A stretch of 64,000 nt of DNA from Microbacterium sufflavum (GTDB lineage: Bacteria > Actinomycetota > Actinomycetes > Actinomycetales > Microbacteriaceae). Position 1 is the first letter of the stretch. Each line of letters starts with the position of its first letter. Below, one piece after another: positions 21,911-30,652 of this stretch. The notes beneath the pieces are model-generated. The model ran no database searches, was not told the DNA's origin, and saw only the letters and a list, made by a program, of their open reading frames with translations. The translations under genes and the position numbers were made by a program. The stretch is taken from positions 2,852,001-2,916,000 of the forward strand of contig NZ_CP078076.1 of assembly GCF_023101165.1 (NCBI RefSeq). Direction: 5' to 3'.

Positions 21911-24871
21911 TCAGGCCTCGAAGAGCCCGCGGATGTCGTCGGCCGAGAGCGACTGCGCGAACAGGGCATCGTCGTCGAGCACGGCGGTGAAGAGCCGGGC
22001 CTTGCGCCGCTGCAGGGCGAGCACTTTCTCCTCGATCGTGCCGGTCGCGATCATCCGGTAGACGAACACCTGGCTCGGCTGGCCGATGCGATGCGTGCGG
22101 TCGACGGCCTGCGCCTCGGCGGCCGGGTTCCACCACGGGTCGAGGAGGAACACGTAGTCGGCCTCGGTGAGCGTCAGACCGAACCCGCCCGCCTTCAGGC
22201 TGATCAGGAAGACCGGCTGCTCGCCCGTCCGGAAGCCCTCGACCACGGCATCCCGTCGCCGCGTCGCACCGTCGAGGTGGGCGTAGGGGATCCCGGCAGC
22301 CGCGAGTCGCTCCGCCGCGAGGTCGAGGAAGGACGTGAACTGGCTGAACACCAGGGCGCGGTGGCCCTCCGCCTGGAGCTCGACCACGCGTTCCAGCAGC
22401 ACGTCGAGCTTGCGCGAGCCGATCCGGGCGTCGGCGGGGTCGACCAGTCCTGGTGCGAGGCTGAGCATCCGCAGCAGCGTGAGCGAACGGAACACGATGA
22501 AACGGTTGCGGTCGAGGTCCTCGAGGAGCCCCAGCACCTTCTGGCGCTCCCGCTGCAGCACCGTCTCGTACAGCGACCGGTGCGCCGCGCTGAGCTCCAC
22601 CTCGAGCACCTGCTCCTGCTTCGGAGGGAGGTCGGCCGCCACCAGCTCCTTCGTGCGCCGCAGCAGCAGCGGCCGGATCCGCCGGCGGAGGCGGGCCAGG
22701 CGACGCGCGCGGTACTCGCCGCCCTCCGCGTTCTCCGGGACCTTGCCCTGCTCGATCGGCTGGATGTACTGCTCCCGGAACTTCCGCGCCGACGCGAAGA
22801 GCCCGGGAGCGGTGAGCTTCAGCAGCGCCCACAGCTCGCTGAGACTGTTCTCGAGCGGGGTGCCCGTCACCGCGAACGTCACATCGGCGGGAAACCTCGC
22901 GACGGCGCGGTGCAGCTTGGTGGCCGGGTTCTTCACGAACTGCGCCTCGTCGAGGATCAGGCCGGCCCAGGTCACCCCGGCGAAGGCCTCCGCGTCGATC
23001 CGCGCGACCGCGTACGTGGTGACCACCAGGTCCGCGCCCGCGGCGACCGTCGACAGCGACGGCCCGGACGAGGTGGACCTGGCGGCGACGCGGAGCCCCG
23101 GGGTGAACTTCGCGGCCTCGCTCAGCCACGTCGGCAGCACCGAGGTCGGGACGACCACGAGGAAGGGGCGCGTCGCTCCCGCCTCGCGGGTGTGAGCGAC
23201 GAGCGCGAGCAGCTGCAGCGTCTTGCCGAGGCCCATGTCGTCGGCGAGGATGCCGCCCAGCCGGTGCCCCCACAGGAACGCCAGCCAGTCGAGCCCCTGC
23301 TGCTGATACGGCCGCAACTGCGCCCGGACGCCGGACGGCACCGGGACCGGGGGCACCCCCGCCGCGCCGCGCAGGCCGTCGGCCGTCGCGCGCCAGCTCA
23401 CGGCGGGCACGGCCTCGTCCGCGAGGTCCTCGAACTCCTCCCACAGGTCGATCTGGTGGCGGCTGAGGCGCGGCCCCGTCTCCCATTCGTCGAGGTCGCC
23501 CGCCTCGTCGATCAGCTCACGGAGTCGATCGAGCGCCGGATGGTTCAGCGAGAAGTAGGTGCCGTCGACGAGCAGGAGCTTCCTGCGACCCCTGCTCATC
23601 GCGGTGAACAGCGGCTCGAACGGGATCGTGCGCCCGTCGATGCGCACCAGCACGCCCAGGTCGAACCAGTCCGGATCGGTGGACTCGACCGTGCTCACGG
23701 TGATCTCGGGCTCGCCCGACAGTTCGCGATACGTCTTCCGGCGACCGTCGACGACCACGGTCACGCCCTGCGCCTCCAGCGCCGGCACGGCCCTGGTGAC
23801 GAACTCCGCCGCCTCGACGTCGTGGAAGGCCCCCTCCGCGGCGAACGGCTCCCCGATCAGCTCGGCCCACCGCGCGGCGAGGTCGTGCCCCGCCGCACTC
23901 TCCGCCCGCAGATCCCGCACCGCCTGCGGTCCGGGGGCGAACGGCACGCGCCCGAAGCCGCGGTAGTCCCACTCGAACGCGTAGGCCACCGTGTCCCCGC
24001 GGCGGAACGAGAGGCGCAGCACGGGCTGCGGCGCGGGCAGCTCCGGAAGCCGCACCCGTCCGAGCCCACGGGTCGGTACCCGCCGTGCCAGCACCGGGTA
24101 GGCGTCGCGGAGGAACACCTCCTCGTCGGCCGCCGCCACGGTGAGGCCGCCCGGCGCGAGGAGGAGGGGTCGCAGCGGTTCGGCCACCGGAGACTCCGCG
24201 AGCGTCACGTGCAGCCGCGCCCCCGACTGGTCGACCGCGTAGAGCCCCGTTCGACCGATCGGATGCACGGAGTCGGGCTCGACCGCGCGTCCGTCGAGCG
24301 TAATGGCAGGACGCACCACCAGCGTCCCGTCGTCGGCCCGAGCCACGGTGGCCTCGACCGACGCGGACTCCGCGATCGCCACGGTCGTGGACTTCTGCGT
24401 CGCGACCAGGGGGATGCCGAGTGCGCCGGCCACCCTGAGGTGCCCCCACAGCAGGCTCGACTCGATCAGGTCCGCGACCAGCCAGTCGCCCGCCGTGCCG
24501 GACAGCAGACTGTCTCTGGCGATGCTGAGCAGATCGGCGAACCATCGAGAGCGCTCACGTCCGTATTCGTCCGGCGCGCGACGAACCGCGTCCCAGGTGG
24601 CGGCGCCGAGCACCCACGCGCCGGTCGCGGCGCTGCGCTGGAGGGGACGGATGCCGAGCAGCAGCTCACCGGTCCCTTTCGCCACGTCGCGCGGCGTCGC
24701 GGTGCGCTGGGGTCGCGCGGCCCAGGGGTTCGCACCACGGGAATCGCGCACCCGGAGCTCGACGCCCAGCGCGAGCGCGGTCCGCGGCTCGGCCGGGATC
24801 GCCGCACCGAGGATCGACCGCCAGTCGGACGGCGCGCCGTCGTCGCGCGCGGCATCGGAGGGAACGGTCAT
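21911..24871 (-). CDS. SNF2/RapA-type DEAD/DEAH-box DNA-dependent ATPase
   Basis: 986 residues. The N-terminal half (about 1-500) is a variable helical/beta region of unknown role. The C-terminal half is a Swi2/Snf2 motor: Walker A LADDMGLGKTLQLLAL near residue 540, LILDEAQFVKN (DEAQ box), TGTPLENSLSELW, then helicase lobe 2 with LVFSQFTSFLDLAAERL and DPWWNPAAEAQAVDRTHRIGQ near residue 925. Probably translocates on double-stranded DNA to remodel protein-DNA complexes or aid repair. No zinc SWIM motif is seen. It sits between nusB and the MBL-Rieske gene with small gaps. Confidence 0.9.
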   Translation of the reverse strand: MTVPSDAARDDGAPSDWRSILGAAIPAEPRTALALGVELRVRDSRGANPWAARPQRTATPRDVAKGTGELLLGIRPLQRSAATGAWVLGAATWDAVRRAPDEYGRERSRWFADLLSIARDSLLSGTAGDWLVADLIESSLLWGHLRVAGALGIPLVATQKSTTVAIAESASVEATVARADDGTLVVRPAITLDGRAVEPDSVHPIGRTGLYAVDQSGARLHVTLAESPVAEPLRPLLLAPGGLTVAAADEEVFLRDAYPVLARRVPTRGLGRVRLPELPAPQPVLRLSFRRGDTVAYAFEWDYRGFGRVPFAPGPQAVRDLRAESAAGHDLAARWAELIGEPFAAEGAFHDVEAAEFVTRAVPALEAQGVTVVVDGRRKTYRELSGEPEITVSTVESTDPDWFDLGVLVRIDGRTIPFEPLFTAMSRGRRKLLLVDGTYFSLNHPALDRLRELIDEAGDLDEWETGPRLSRHQIDLWEEFEDLADEAVPAVSWRATADGLRGAAGVPPVPVPSGVRAQLRPYQQQGLDWLAFLWGHRLGGILADDMGLGKTLQLLALVAHTREAGATRPFLVVVPTSVLPTWLSEAAKFTPGLRVAARSTSSGPSLSTVAAGADLVVTTYAVARIDAEAFAGVTWAGLILDEAQFVKNPATKLHRAVARFPADVTFAVTGTPLENSLSELWALLKLTAPGLFASARKFREQYIQPIEQGKVPENAEGGEYRARRLARLRRRIRPLLLRRTKELVAADLPPKQEQVLEVELSAAHRSLYETVLQRERQKVLGLLEDLDRNRFIVFRSLTLLRMLSLAPGLVDPADARIGSRKLDVLLERVVELQAEGHRALVFSQFTSFLDLAAERLAAAGIPYAHLDGATRRRDAVVEGFRTGEQPVFLISLKAGGFGLTLTEADYVFLLDPWWNPAAEAQAVDRTHRIGQPSQVFVYRMIATGTIEEKVLALQRRKARLFTAVLDDDALFAQSLSADDIRGLFEA

Positions 24872-24914
24872 ACCCCGATCCTCTCCGAGGCCACGGACAC
24901 CGGCGCCGGTGCGC

Positions 24915-25325
24915 TCAGGCGGCGCGAGCCACCCGGGCGAGCACGCCGTGCACGAACGGACCGGAGTCGTCGGTCGAGAACTCCTTCGCCAGCTCCACGG
25001 CCTCGTCGATCGCGACGGCGGTGGGCACCTCGTCGTTGTACAGGATCTCCCAGACGCCGATGCGCAGCAGCGCCCGGTCGACCGCAGGCATCCGCTCGAG
25101 CTTCCAGTCGCGGCTGTGCGTGGTGATCTGCTCGTCGATCTCGTCGCGCTGGTCGATGATGCCGTCGACGATCTCCCTGGCGTACAGCCAGGAGGCCTCG
25201 CGAGCGGGCTCGCTCGCCGCGCGCTTGGCCTCGGCCGCCAGCGCGATCGCGAGGTCGTCGCCGCGGACGTCGGCGGAGAACAGGATGTCGAGAGCGCGCT
25301 TGCGCGCCTTCGTGCGGGCGCTCAC
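24915..25325 (-). CDS. nusB: transcription antitermination factor NusB
   Basis: 136 residues, all-alpha. KRALDILFSADVRGDDL at the N-terminus and EWLYAREIVDGI-like and VAIDEAVELAKEFSTDDSGPFVHGVL segments match NusB. With NusE it binds boxA of rRNA leaders. GTG 25325 lies 3 nt after the efp stop, the classic efp-nusB pair of actinobacteria. Confidence 0.95.
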   Translation of the reverse strand: MSARTKARKRALDILFSADVRGDDLAIALAAEAKRAASEPAREASWLYAREIVDGIIDQRDEIDEQITTHSRDWKLERMPAVDRALLRIGVWEILYNDEVPTAVAIDEAVELAKEFSTDDSGPFVHGVLARVARAA

Positions 25326-25328
25326 GCC

Positions 25329-25889
25329 TTACTTCTCGCGGCCGAGGTAGTCACCCGTGCGGGTGTCGACCTTGACCTTCGTGCCGGTCTCCAGGAACAG
25401 AGGCACCTGGATCTCATACCCGGTCTCGAGGGTCGCGGGCTTGGTGCCGGCCGACGAGCGGTCGCCCTGCAGGCCGGGCTCGGTGTATGTGACCTCGAGG
25501 ATCACGGACGCCGGCAGATCGATGTAGAGAGGGTTGCCGTTGTTGAGGGCGATCGTGACCTGCTGGTTCTCGAGCAGGAAGTTCTTCGCGTCGCCGACCG
25601 TCGCCGCCGGAAGCGTGATCTGGTCGAAGTCGGTCTGGTCCATGAACACGAAGCCGTCGCCGTCGGTGTACAGGTAGGTGTAGTCACGGCGGTCGACGTT
25701 CTCGATCTCGATCTTCGCGCCCGCGTTGTACGTGCGGTCGACGACCTTGCCCGACACGACGTTCTTCAGCTTGGTGCGGACGAACGCGCCACCCTTGCCG
25801 GGCTTCACGTGCTGGAACTCGATGACGCTCCAGAGCTGCCCGTCGATGCTGAGGACGACGCCGTTCTTGATGTCTGCGGTGGATGCCAT
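25329..25889 (-). CDS. efp: elongation factor P
   Basis: 186 residues. Relieves ribosome stalling at polyproline stretches. The KOW-like N-terminal domain carries the functional Lys at position 32 in the VKPGKGGAF loop. The two OB domains follow, and the signature [28 protein letters not shown] closes the protein. No epmA/epmB-type modification genes are in this window, consistent with actinobacterial EF-P using an unmodified Lys (family knowledge). It has its own TAGAAT -10 box. Confidence 0.96.
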   Translation of the reverse strand: MASTADIKNGVVLSIDGQLWSVIEFQHVKPGKGGAFVRTKLKNVVSGKVVDRTYNAGAKIEIENVDRRDYTYLYTDGDGFVFMDQTDFDQITLPAATVGDAKNFLLENQQVTIALNNGNPLYIDLPASVILEVTYTEPGLQGDRSSAGTKPATLETGYEIQVPLFLETGTKVKVDTRTGDYLGREK

Positions 25890-25941
25890 GCGCTGAAGGT
25901 TCCGTTCGTGAGTCCGTGGGGCCGGAGTCGGCCGACAGTCG

Positions 25942-25947
25942 ATTCTA
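25942..25947 (-). promoter_or_regulatory. candidate -10 box for efp-nusB
   Basis: TAGAAT on the minus strand, one base from the TATAAT consensus, 52 nt before the efp ATG. It separates efp-nusB from the aro operon. The -35 is not obvious. Confidence 0.55.
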
Positions 25948-25958
25948 CGGGATGATCA

Positions 25959-25975
25959 CGCACGCCCCGCGTGCG
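25959..25975 (-). terminator. hairpin after aroQ
   Basis: CGCACGC and GCGTGCG form a perfect 7-bp stem with a 3-nt loop, 18 nt past the aroQ stop and upstream of the efp -10 box. No T-run follows, so termination would be weak or Rho-assisted. Confidence 0.4.
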
Positions 25976-25993
25976 CCCGCCTCTGGCCGGGGG

Positions 25994-26434
25994 TCAGAGA
26001 AGAGCGGCCAGCTCCCGCACCGCGTCGGCATAGCCGTCGACACCGCGCCCGATCACGCGCACCGCGGCCACATCGTGCAGGAACGAGTGATGGCGGAACT
26101 CCTCCCGCGCGTACACGTCGGAGATGTGCACCTCCGCGAATGGCAAGCCCACCCCGGTCAGCGCATCGCGCAGCACCACCGAGGTGTGCGTCAGGCCGCC
26201 CGGGTTGATGATGATCCCGATGCAGTCGGCGCGCGCGGCCTGGATGGCGTCGATGAGCACGCCCTCATGGTTGCTCTGCACCGCCCGCACCGCGAAACCG
26301 GCCTCGACCGCGGTCTCGGTCGTGATCCGCTCGACGTCCGTGAGGGTCGCGGTGCCGTAGATGTCGGGCTCCCGCGTCCCGAGGAGGTTGAGGTTGGGGC
26401 CGTTGACCAGCAGCAGCCGACGCTCGATGCTCAT
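25994..26434 (-). CDS. aroQ: type II 3-dehydroquinate dehydratase
   Basis: Third shikimate step. 146 residues. LLLVNGPNLNLLGTREPDIYG carries the catalytic Tyr loop, QSNHEGVLIDAI and INPGGLTHTSVVLRDAL the active-site His and Asn, and VHISDVYAREEFRHHSF the lid. Flavodoxin-like dodecameric enzyme. The start overlaps the GNAT gene stop (ATGA). Confidence 0.97.
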   Translation of the reverse strand: MSIERRLLLVNGPNLNLLGTREPDIYGTATLTDVERITTETAVEAGFAVRAVQSNHEGVLIDAIQAARADCIGIIINPGGLTHTSVVLRDALTGVGLPFAEVHISDVYAREEFRHHSFLHDVAAVRVIGRGVDGYADAVRELAALL

Positions 26435-26955
26435 GCCCTCACGCCCTCCGACCCGGCGAGCTCACGCCGCAGAACCCACTCCCGACCGAAGCCCGTCGTC
26501 TCGATCTCCCCGGTCCGTGCGAACCCGGCGCGCGCGTACACGGCCTGCGCCCGGTCGTTGTCGACGTGCACCTCCAGCTCGAGCGCGGCCAGACCCTGCT
26601 CGAGGGCCCAGGCCGCCGCCGTGTCGAGCAGAGCGTCGATCACGCCGGAGCCCCGGTGCTCGTCCGCGACGTAGACGCCGACGACGAGTCCGGCCTCGGG
26701 TCGCTCGCGGTGCGGCAGCACGGTGGCGGTGCCCACCCACTCCCCCGCATCGGTCACCGCGACGAACTGCGCAGCCGACGACGGCTCGGCCGCGTTCACG
26801 GTGCGCTCCTGCCAGAAACGGTCGGGCTGGCCGCTCGCATGTACCACGGTGTCGAGGAACGCGATCGGGGCGGCCGGATCGGCCAGGGCGCGCAACCGCA
26901 GCGCCTTCACCTGCGGCCATTCCCCGGCTTCGACGCGACGCACGTGGACGCTCAC
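26431..26955 (-). CDS. GNAT-family N-acetyltransferase
   Basis: 174 residues from GTG 26955, which overlaps the aroB stop (GTGA). The acetyl-CoA binding motif A is VVGVYVADEHRGSGVIDALL; LELEVHVDNDRAQAVYARAGFARTG is motif B, both diagnostic of GNAT. The acceptor is unknown (protein N-terminus, amino acid or small molecule). It is unusual to find it coupled on both sides inside the aroC-K-B-Q operon, so co-expression with shikimate genes is certain by layout, but a role in that pathway is not shown. Confidence 0.82.
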   Translation of the reverse strand: MSVHVRRVEAGEWPQVKALRLRALADPAAPIAFLDTVVHASGQPDRFWQERTVNAAEPSSAAQFVAVTDAGEWVGTATVLPHRERPEAGLVVGVYVADEHRGSGVIDALLDTAAAWALEQGLAALELEVHVDNDRAQAVYARAGFARTGEIETTGFGREWVLRRELAGSEGVRA

Positions 26956-28040
26956 TCGCCCACCTCCTGGTAGGCGGCGAACAGCAGCGACTCGTCGGGT
27001 GCCTGCAGCACGGTGGGCTTCGCGATGTCGTCGAGCAGGATGAAGCGCAGCATCCCGCCGCGGCTCTTCTTGTCGCGCTGCATCGTCGCCAGCAGCTGCG
27101 GCCACGCGCCGGCGCGATACGACGTGGGAAGGCCCAGGGACTCCAGGATCGACCGGTGCCTCTCGGCAGCCGCATCCGAGAGCCTGCCGGCCAGCCGCGA
27201 CAGCTCCGCGGCGTACAGCATGCCCACCGAGATCGCCGCGCCGTGCCGCCAGCGGTAGCGCTCGGCGTGCTCGATCGCGTGGCCCAGCGTGTGCCCGTAG
27301 TTGAGGATCTCCCGCAGACCCGACTCACGGAAGTCGTCCGACACGACCTGCGCCTTCATGCCGACCGCGAGCTCCACGGCCCGGCGGAACTCATCCGTGG
27401 TCGTGTCGACCGCCCGCGCCGGATCCGCCTCCACGATGTCCAGGATCTCCGGTGCCCAGATGAAGCCGGCCTTCACGACCTCGGCGAAACCGGCCGTCGC
27501 CTCGTTCGGGCTCAGGCTGCCGAGCTCGTCGAGGTCTCCGATCACCGCACGGGGCGCCCAGAACGCGCCGACGAGGTTCTTGCCCTCGGCCGTGTTCACG
27601 CCGGTCTTGCCTCCCACCGCGGCATCCACGAGCCCGAGGACCGTCGTGGGCACGTGCACCACCTGCACGCCGCGCAGCCAGGTCGCCGCCACGAACCCGG
27701 CGAGGTCCGTCACGGCCCCTCCGCCGTAGCCGACGACCGCGTCGGTCCTGGTGAAGTCGGCCTGGCCCATGATCTGCCAGCAGAAGGCGGCCACCTCGAT
27801 GCGCTTGCCCTGCTCGGCATCGGGGATCTCGGCCAGCAGCACCTCGCGCGGGCCGTCGGCGGTGTCGGCGAGGAGGCGGTCACGAAGCTCCGCCGCACGG
27901 TTCGCGAGGGTCGGCGGGTGCACCACGAGCACCTTCCGCACGCCGGGGGCGAGGGCTGCCGAGACGCTGTCGAGGATGCCGCGCCCGATCGCGATGTCGT
28001 AGGGGTCGGCGCCGGTGACGCCGATGGTGGTCGTGCTCAT
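26952..28040 (-). CDS. aroB: 3-dehydroquinate synthase
   Basis: Second shikimate step; NAD- and zinc-dependent cyclisation of DAHP. 362 residues from ATG 28040 ([10 protein letters not shown]), which overlaps the aroK stop. GYGGGAVTDLAGFVAATWLRG (NAD), PTTVLGLVDAAVGGKTGVN (substrate) and ILNYGHTLGHAIEH (metal His) are present. The frame is open further upstream, but that part is out-of-frame aroK. Confidence 0.97.
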   Translation of the reverse strand: MSTTTIGVTGADPYDIAIGRGILDSVSAALAPGVRKVLVVHPPTLANRAAELRDRLLADTADGPREVLLAEIPDAEQGKRIEVAAFCWQIMGQADFTRTDAVVGYGGGAVTDLAGFVAATWLRGVQVVHVPTTVLGLVDAAVGGKTGVNTAEGKNLVGAFWAPRAVIGDLDELGSLSPNEATAGFAEVVKAGFIWAPEILDIVEADPARAVDTTTDEFRRAVELAVGMKAQVVSDDFRESGLREILNYGHTLGHAIEHAERYRWRHGAAISVGMLYAAELSRLAGRLSDAAAERHRSILESLGLPTSYRAGAWPQLLATMQRDKKSRGGMLRFILLDDIAKPTVLQAPDESLLFAAYQEVGE

Positions 28041-28555
28041 CTCTGTTCTCTCCTCCATGCCACGATCTCGTCCGCGATGCGCTGCATCGGCCGTCGCGAG
28101 GTGTCGAACGAGATCGACGCGACCTCCTCGTACCACTCGCGCCGCTCCGCGAAGATCCGCTTCCACCGCTCGACGGGGTCGTCGCCGGCCAGCAGCGGCC
28201 TCGTGCCGCCGCGGAGCCGGTCGGCCACCGCGTCCTCGCTCACCGTGAGGAACACCACCGGGTGGCCGTGCAGCAGGCGCCGGGTGTCGGCGTCCGTCAC
28301 GGCGCCGCCGCCGAGGGAGATCACGCCGCCCTCGCTCAGCGCCTGCGCGACCGCCGCCCGCTCGAGGTCGCGGAAGTGCGCCTCCCCGTGCTCGGCGAAC
28401 AGGGCGGGGATGGGGCCGTGCGCCGCGACGATCCGCTTGTCGGTGTCGATGAAACCCACCCCGAGTCGTCGAGCGACCCGTCGACCGACGCTGGTCTTGC
28501 CCGACGCCATCGGGCCGACCAGTACCACCGACAGCGGATCAGCCGCGTTCGTCAT
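28037..28555 (-). CDS. aroK: shikimate kinase
   Basis: 172 residues. Phosphorylates shikimate at O3. P-loop [16 protein letters not shown], shikimate-binding FIDTDKRIV and [18 protein letters not shown] and the RPLLAG lid are all present. ATG 28555 gives the normal length and a 17-bp overlap with aroC; no better start exists closer to the P-loop. Confidence 0.94.
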   Translation of the reverse strand: MTNAADPLSVVLVGPMASGKTSVGRRVARRLGVGFIDTDKRIVAAHGPIPALFAEHGEAHFRDLERAAVAQALSEGGVISLGGGAVTDADTRRLLHGHPVVFLTVSEDAVADRLRGGTRPLLAGDDPVERWKRIFAERREWYEEVASISFDTSRRPMQRIADEIVAWRREQR

Positions 28556-29768
28556 GCGCGACGAGCGCCGCCTCGGACGCGGGTGCTGTGCGCAGCTCAT
28601 CGGGGATGCCGTCGAGGTATCCCGCCAGGTTGCGCCGTGTCTCGCGGATGCTGTCTCCGCCGAACTTCTCCAGCACGGCCCGGGCGAGCTCGATCGCGAC
28701 CATCGCCTCGGCCACCACACCGGCGGCCGGCACGGCGCACACGTCGGAGCGCTGGTGGTGCGCTGTCGCGTCCTCCCCCGTCGCCACGTCGATCGTGCGG
28801 AGCGCATGCGGGACGGTCGCGATCGGCTTCATGCCGGCCCTGACGCGCAGCACCGTGCCCGTGGACATCCCGCCCTCGGTGCCGCCCGCGCGGTCCGAAC
28901 CGCGGGTGATGCCCCCGGCGGCGGCGAAGAGCTCGTCGTGGGCTGCCGACCCGCGACGCCGAGTGGTCTCGAAGCCGTCGCCGACCTCGACCCCCTTGAT
29001 GGCCTGGATGCTCATGAGCGCCTGCGCGAGACGGGCGTCGAGGCGCCGGTCCCAGTGCACGTGGGACCCGAGCCCGGGCGGAAGGCCGTACGCCAGCACC
29101 TCGACGATGCCGCCCAGGGTGTCGCCGTCCTTCTTCGCATCGTCGACCTCGGCGACCATCAGTGCGGACGTCGCCCGGTCGAAGCAGCGCAGCGGATCGG
29201 CGTCGAGTGCGGCGACGTCATCCGGCGTGGGAAGCGGTGCCCCGTCCGGCACCCGGACCGGGCCGATCGACAGCGTGTGGCTGACCAGGCGGATGCCCAG
29301 TTCGGACAGGAACGACCGCGCGATCGCGCCGAGCGCGACCCGTGCCGCGGTCTCCCGCGCGCTCGCACGCTCGAGGATCGGACGAGCCTCGTCGAAGTCG
29401 TACTTCTGCATCCCGACCAGATCCGCGTGGCCGGGCCGCGGGCGGGTCAGAGGTGCACCGCGACCGCGCGACCGGTCGGTGAGCTCGACGGGCTCCGGGT
29501 TCATGACCTCGATCCACTTCGGCCACTCCGTGTTGCCGATGCGGAGCGCGATGGGGCTGCCGAGCGTCTTGCCGTGCCGGACCCCGCCCGAGATCGTGAG
29601 CTCGTCCTGCTCGAACTTCATGCGCGAGCCGCGGCCGTAGCCCAGCTTGCGACGCGCGAGATCGGCCTGGATGGCCTCGGACGACACCGGGACGCCGGAA
29701 GGCAGACCCTCCATGACGGCGATGAGTTCTGGGCCGTGTGATTCGCCGGCCGTGAGCACGCGGAGCAT
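28539..29768 (-). CDS. aroC: chorismate synthase
   Basis: Last common aromatic step, needing reduced FMN. 409 residues. [33 protein letters not shown] and [12 protein letters not shown] are FMN/EPSP-site signatures, and [12 protein letters not shown] and [18 protein letters not shown] mark the C-terminal half. GAGACT lies exactly 6 nt before ATG 29768, resembling a leaderless -10. A 52-bp gap separates it from aroE. Confidence 0.97.
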   Translation of the reverse strand: MLRVLTAGESHGPELIAVMEGLPSGVPVSSEAIQADLARRKLGYGRGSRMKFEQDELTISGGVRHGKTLGSPIALRIGNTEWPKWIEVMNPEPVELTDRSRGRGAPLTRPRPGHADLVGMQKYDFDEARPILERASARETAARVALGAIARSFLSELGIRLVSHTLSIGPVRVPDGAPLPTPDDVAALDADPLRCFDRATSALMVAEVDDAKKDGDTLGGIVEVLAYGLPPGLGSHVHWDRRLDARLAQALMSIQAIKGVEVGDGFETTRRRGSAAHDELFAAAGGITRGSDRAGGTEGGMSTGTVLRVRAGMKPIATVPHALRTIDVATGEDATAHHQRSDVCAVPAAGVVAEAMVAIELARAVLEKFGGDSIRETRRNLAGYLDGIPDELRTAPASEAALVAHDERG

Positions 29769-29820
29769 TGCTCCAGTCTCCCATGCGTTTCGCGTCCGCC
29801 GCGCCGCGTGTCGTCGCGGG

Positions 29821-30648
29821 TCAGAGCGCTGCGCGCATGGCGGCGATCACGTCCGTCTCGGCCGGGAGGGGCGCGGCCGGATCGCCGTGGTGGAAGATGC
29901 GGATCTGTCGCACAGCCTGGTGCAGCAGCATCCCCAGCCCCGACACGACCGTGCCGTCGCCCCACGCCGCGGCGAGCGACGATGGCCACGGCGCGTACGC
30001 GGCATCGAACAGCGCACCGCCCCGAGCGGCCAGGGGTTCTGTCACCGCGGAGGGCAGGATCGTGCCGGACGGCAGCGTCGCCACGGTCAGGTCCACCCGG
30101 CCCGGCCGCGACCCGGCATCGGCGTCCGCGAGCGGGTGCGCGGAGACGACCACCGAGAGACGCTCCCCCAGCGCCACCAGAGCCGATGCCCGCTCGGGTC
30201 GACGAGCCCGGACGTCCACGCGCGACACCCCCATGTCGGCGAGGGCCACGAGTGCCGAGGCTGCCGTGGCTCCTGCTCCCAGGAGCCGCGCGGTGTCCGC
30301 GGTGGTGATCCCCGCCTCCGCCAGCGCGTCGACGATGCCCCCCACATCCGTGTTGAAGCCCGCCGGGGTGGAGCCGAGGAGGAGGGTGTTGACCGCGCCC
30401 GTGAGTTCCGCGTGCCCGTCGCGCGCCGCGGCGAACCGGTACGCCTCCTCCTTCAGGGGCATCGTGAGCGACAGCCCACGCCACGAGGGGTCGAGACCAC
30501 GCACGGCAGCCGCGAAGTCGTCGGCCGCCACCCGCCGGCGTCCATACTCCCAGTCCAGGCCCAGCACGCGGTAGGCCGCGGCATGCAGCTCGGGCGACCG
30601 GGAGTGCGCGATCGGGTCGCCCCAGACCGCGAGTCGGGTCGACGTCAC
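29821..30648 (-). CDS. aroE: shikimate dehydrogenase
   Basis: 275 residues. NADPH-dependent reduction of 3-dehydroshikimate. [18 protein letters not shown] is the substrate-binding N-terminus, [10 protein letters not shown] carries the catalytic Lys, and [16 protein letters not shown] the nucleotide-binding loop. GTG 30648 lies 4 bp after the mltG stop. Confidence 0.93.
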   Translation of the reverse strand: MTSTRLAVWGDPIAHSRSPELHAAAYRVLGLDWEYGRRRVAADDFAAAVRGLDPSWRGLSLTMPLKEEAYRFAAARDGHAELTGAVNTLLLGSTPAGFNTDVGGIVDALAEAGITTADTARLLGAGATAASALVALADMGVSRVDVRARRPERASALVALGERLSVVVSAHPLADADAGSRPGRVDLTVATLPSGTILPSAVTEPLAARGGALFDAAYAPWPSSLAAAWGDGTVVSGLGMLLHQAVRQIRIFHHGDPAAPLPAETDVIAAMRAAL

Positions 30649-30652
30649 GGCC

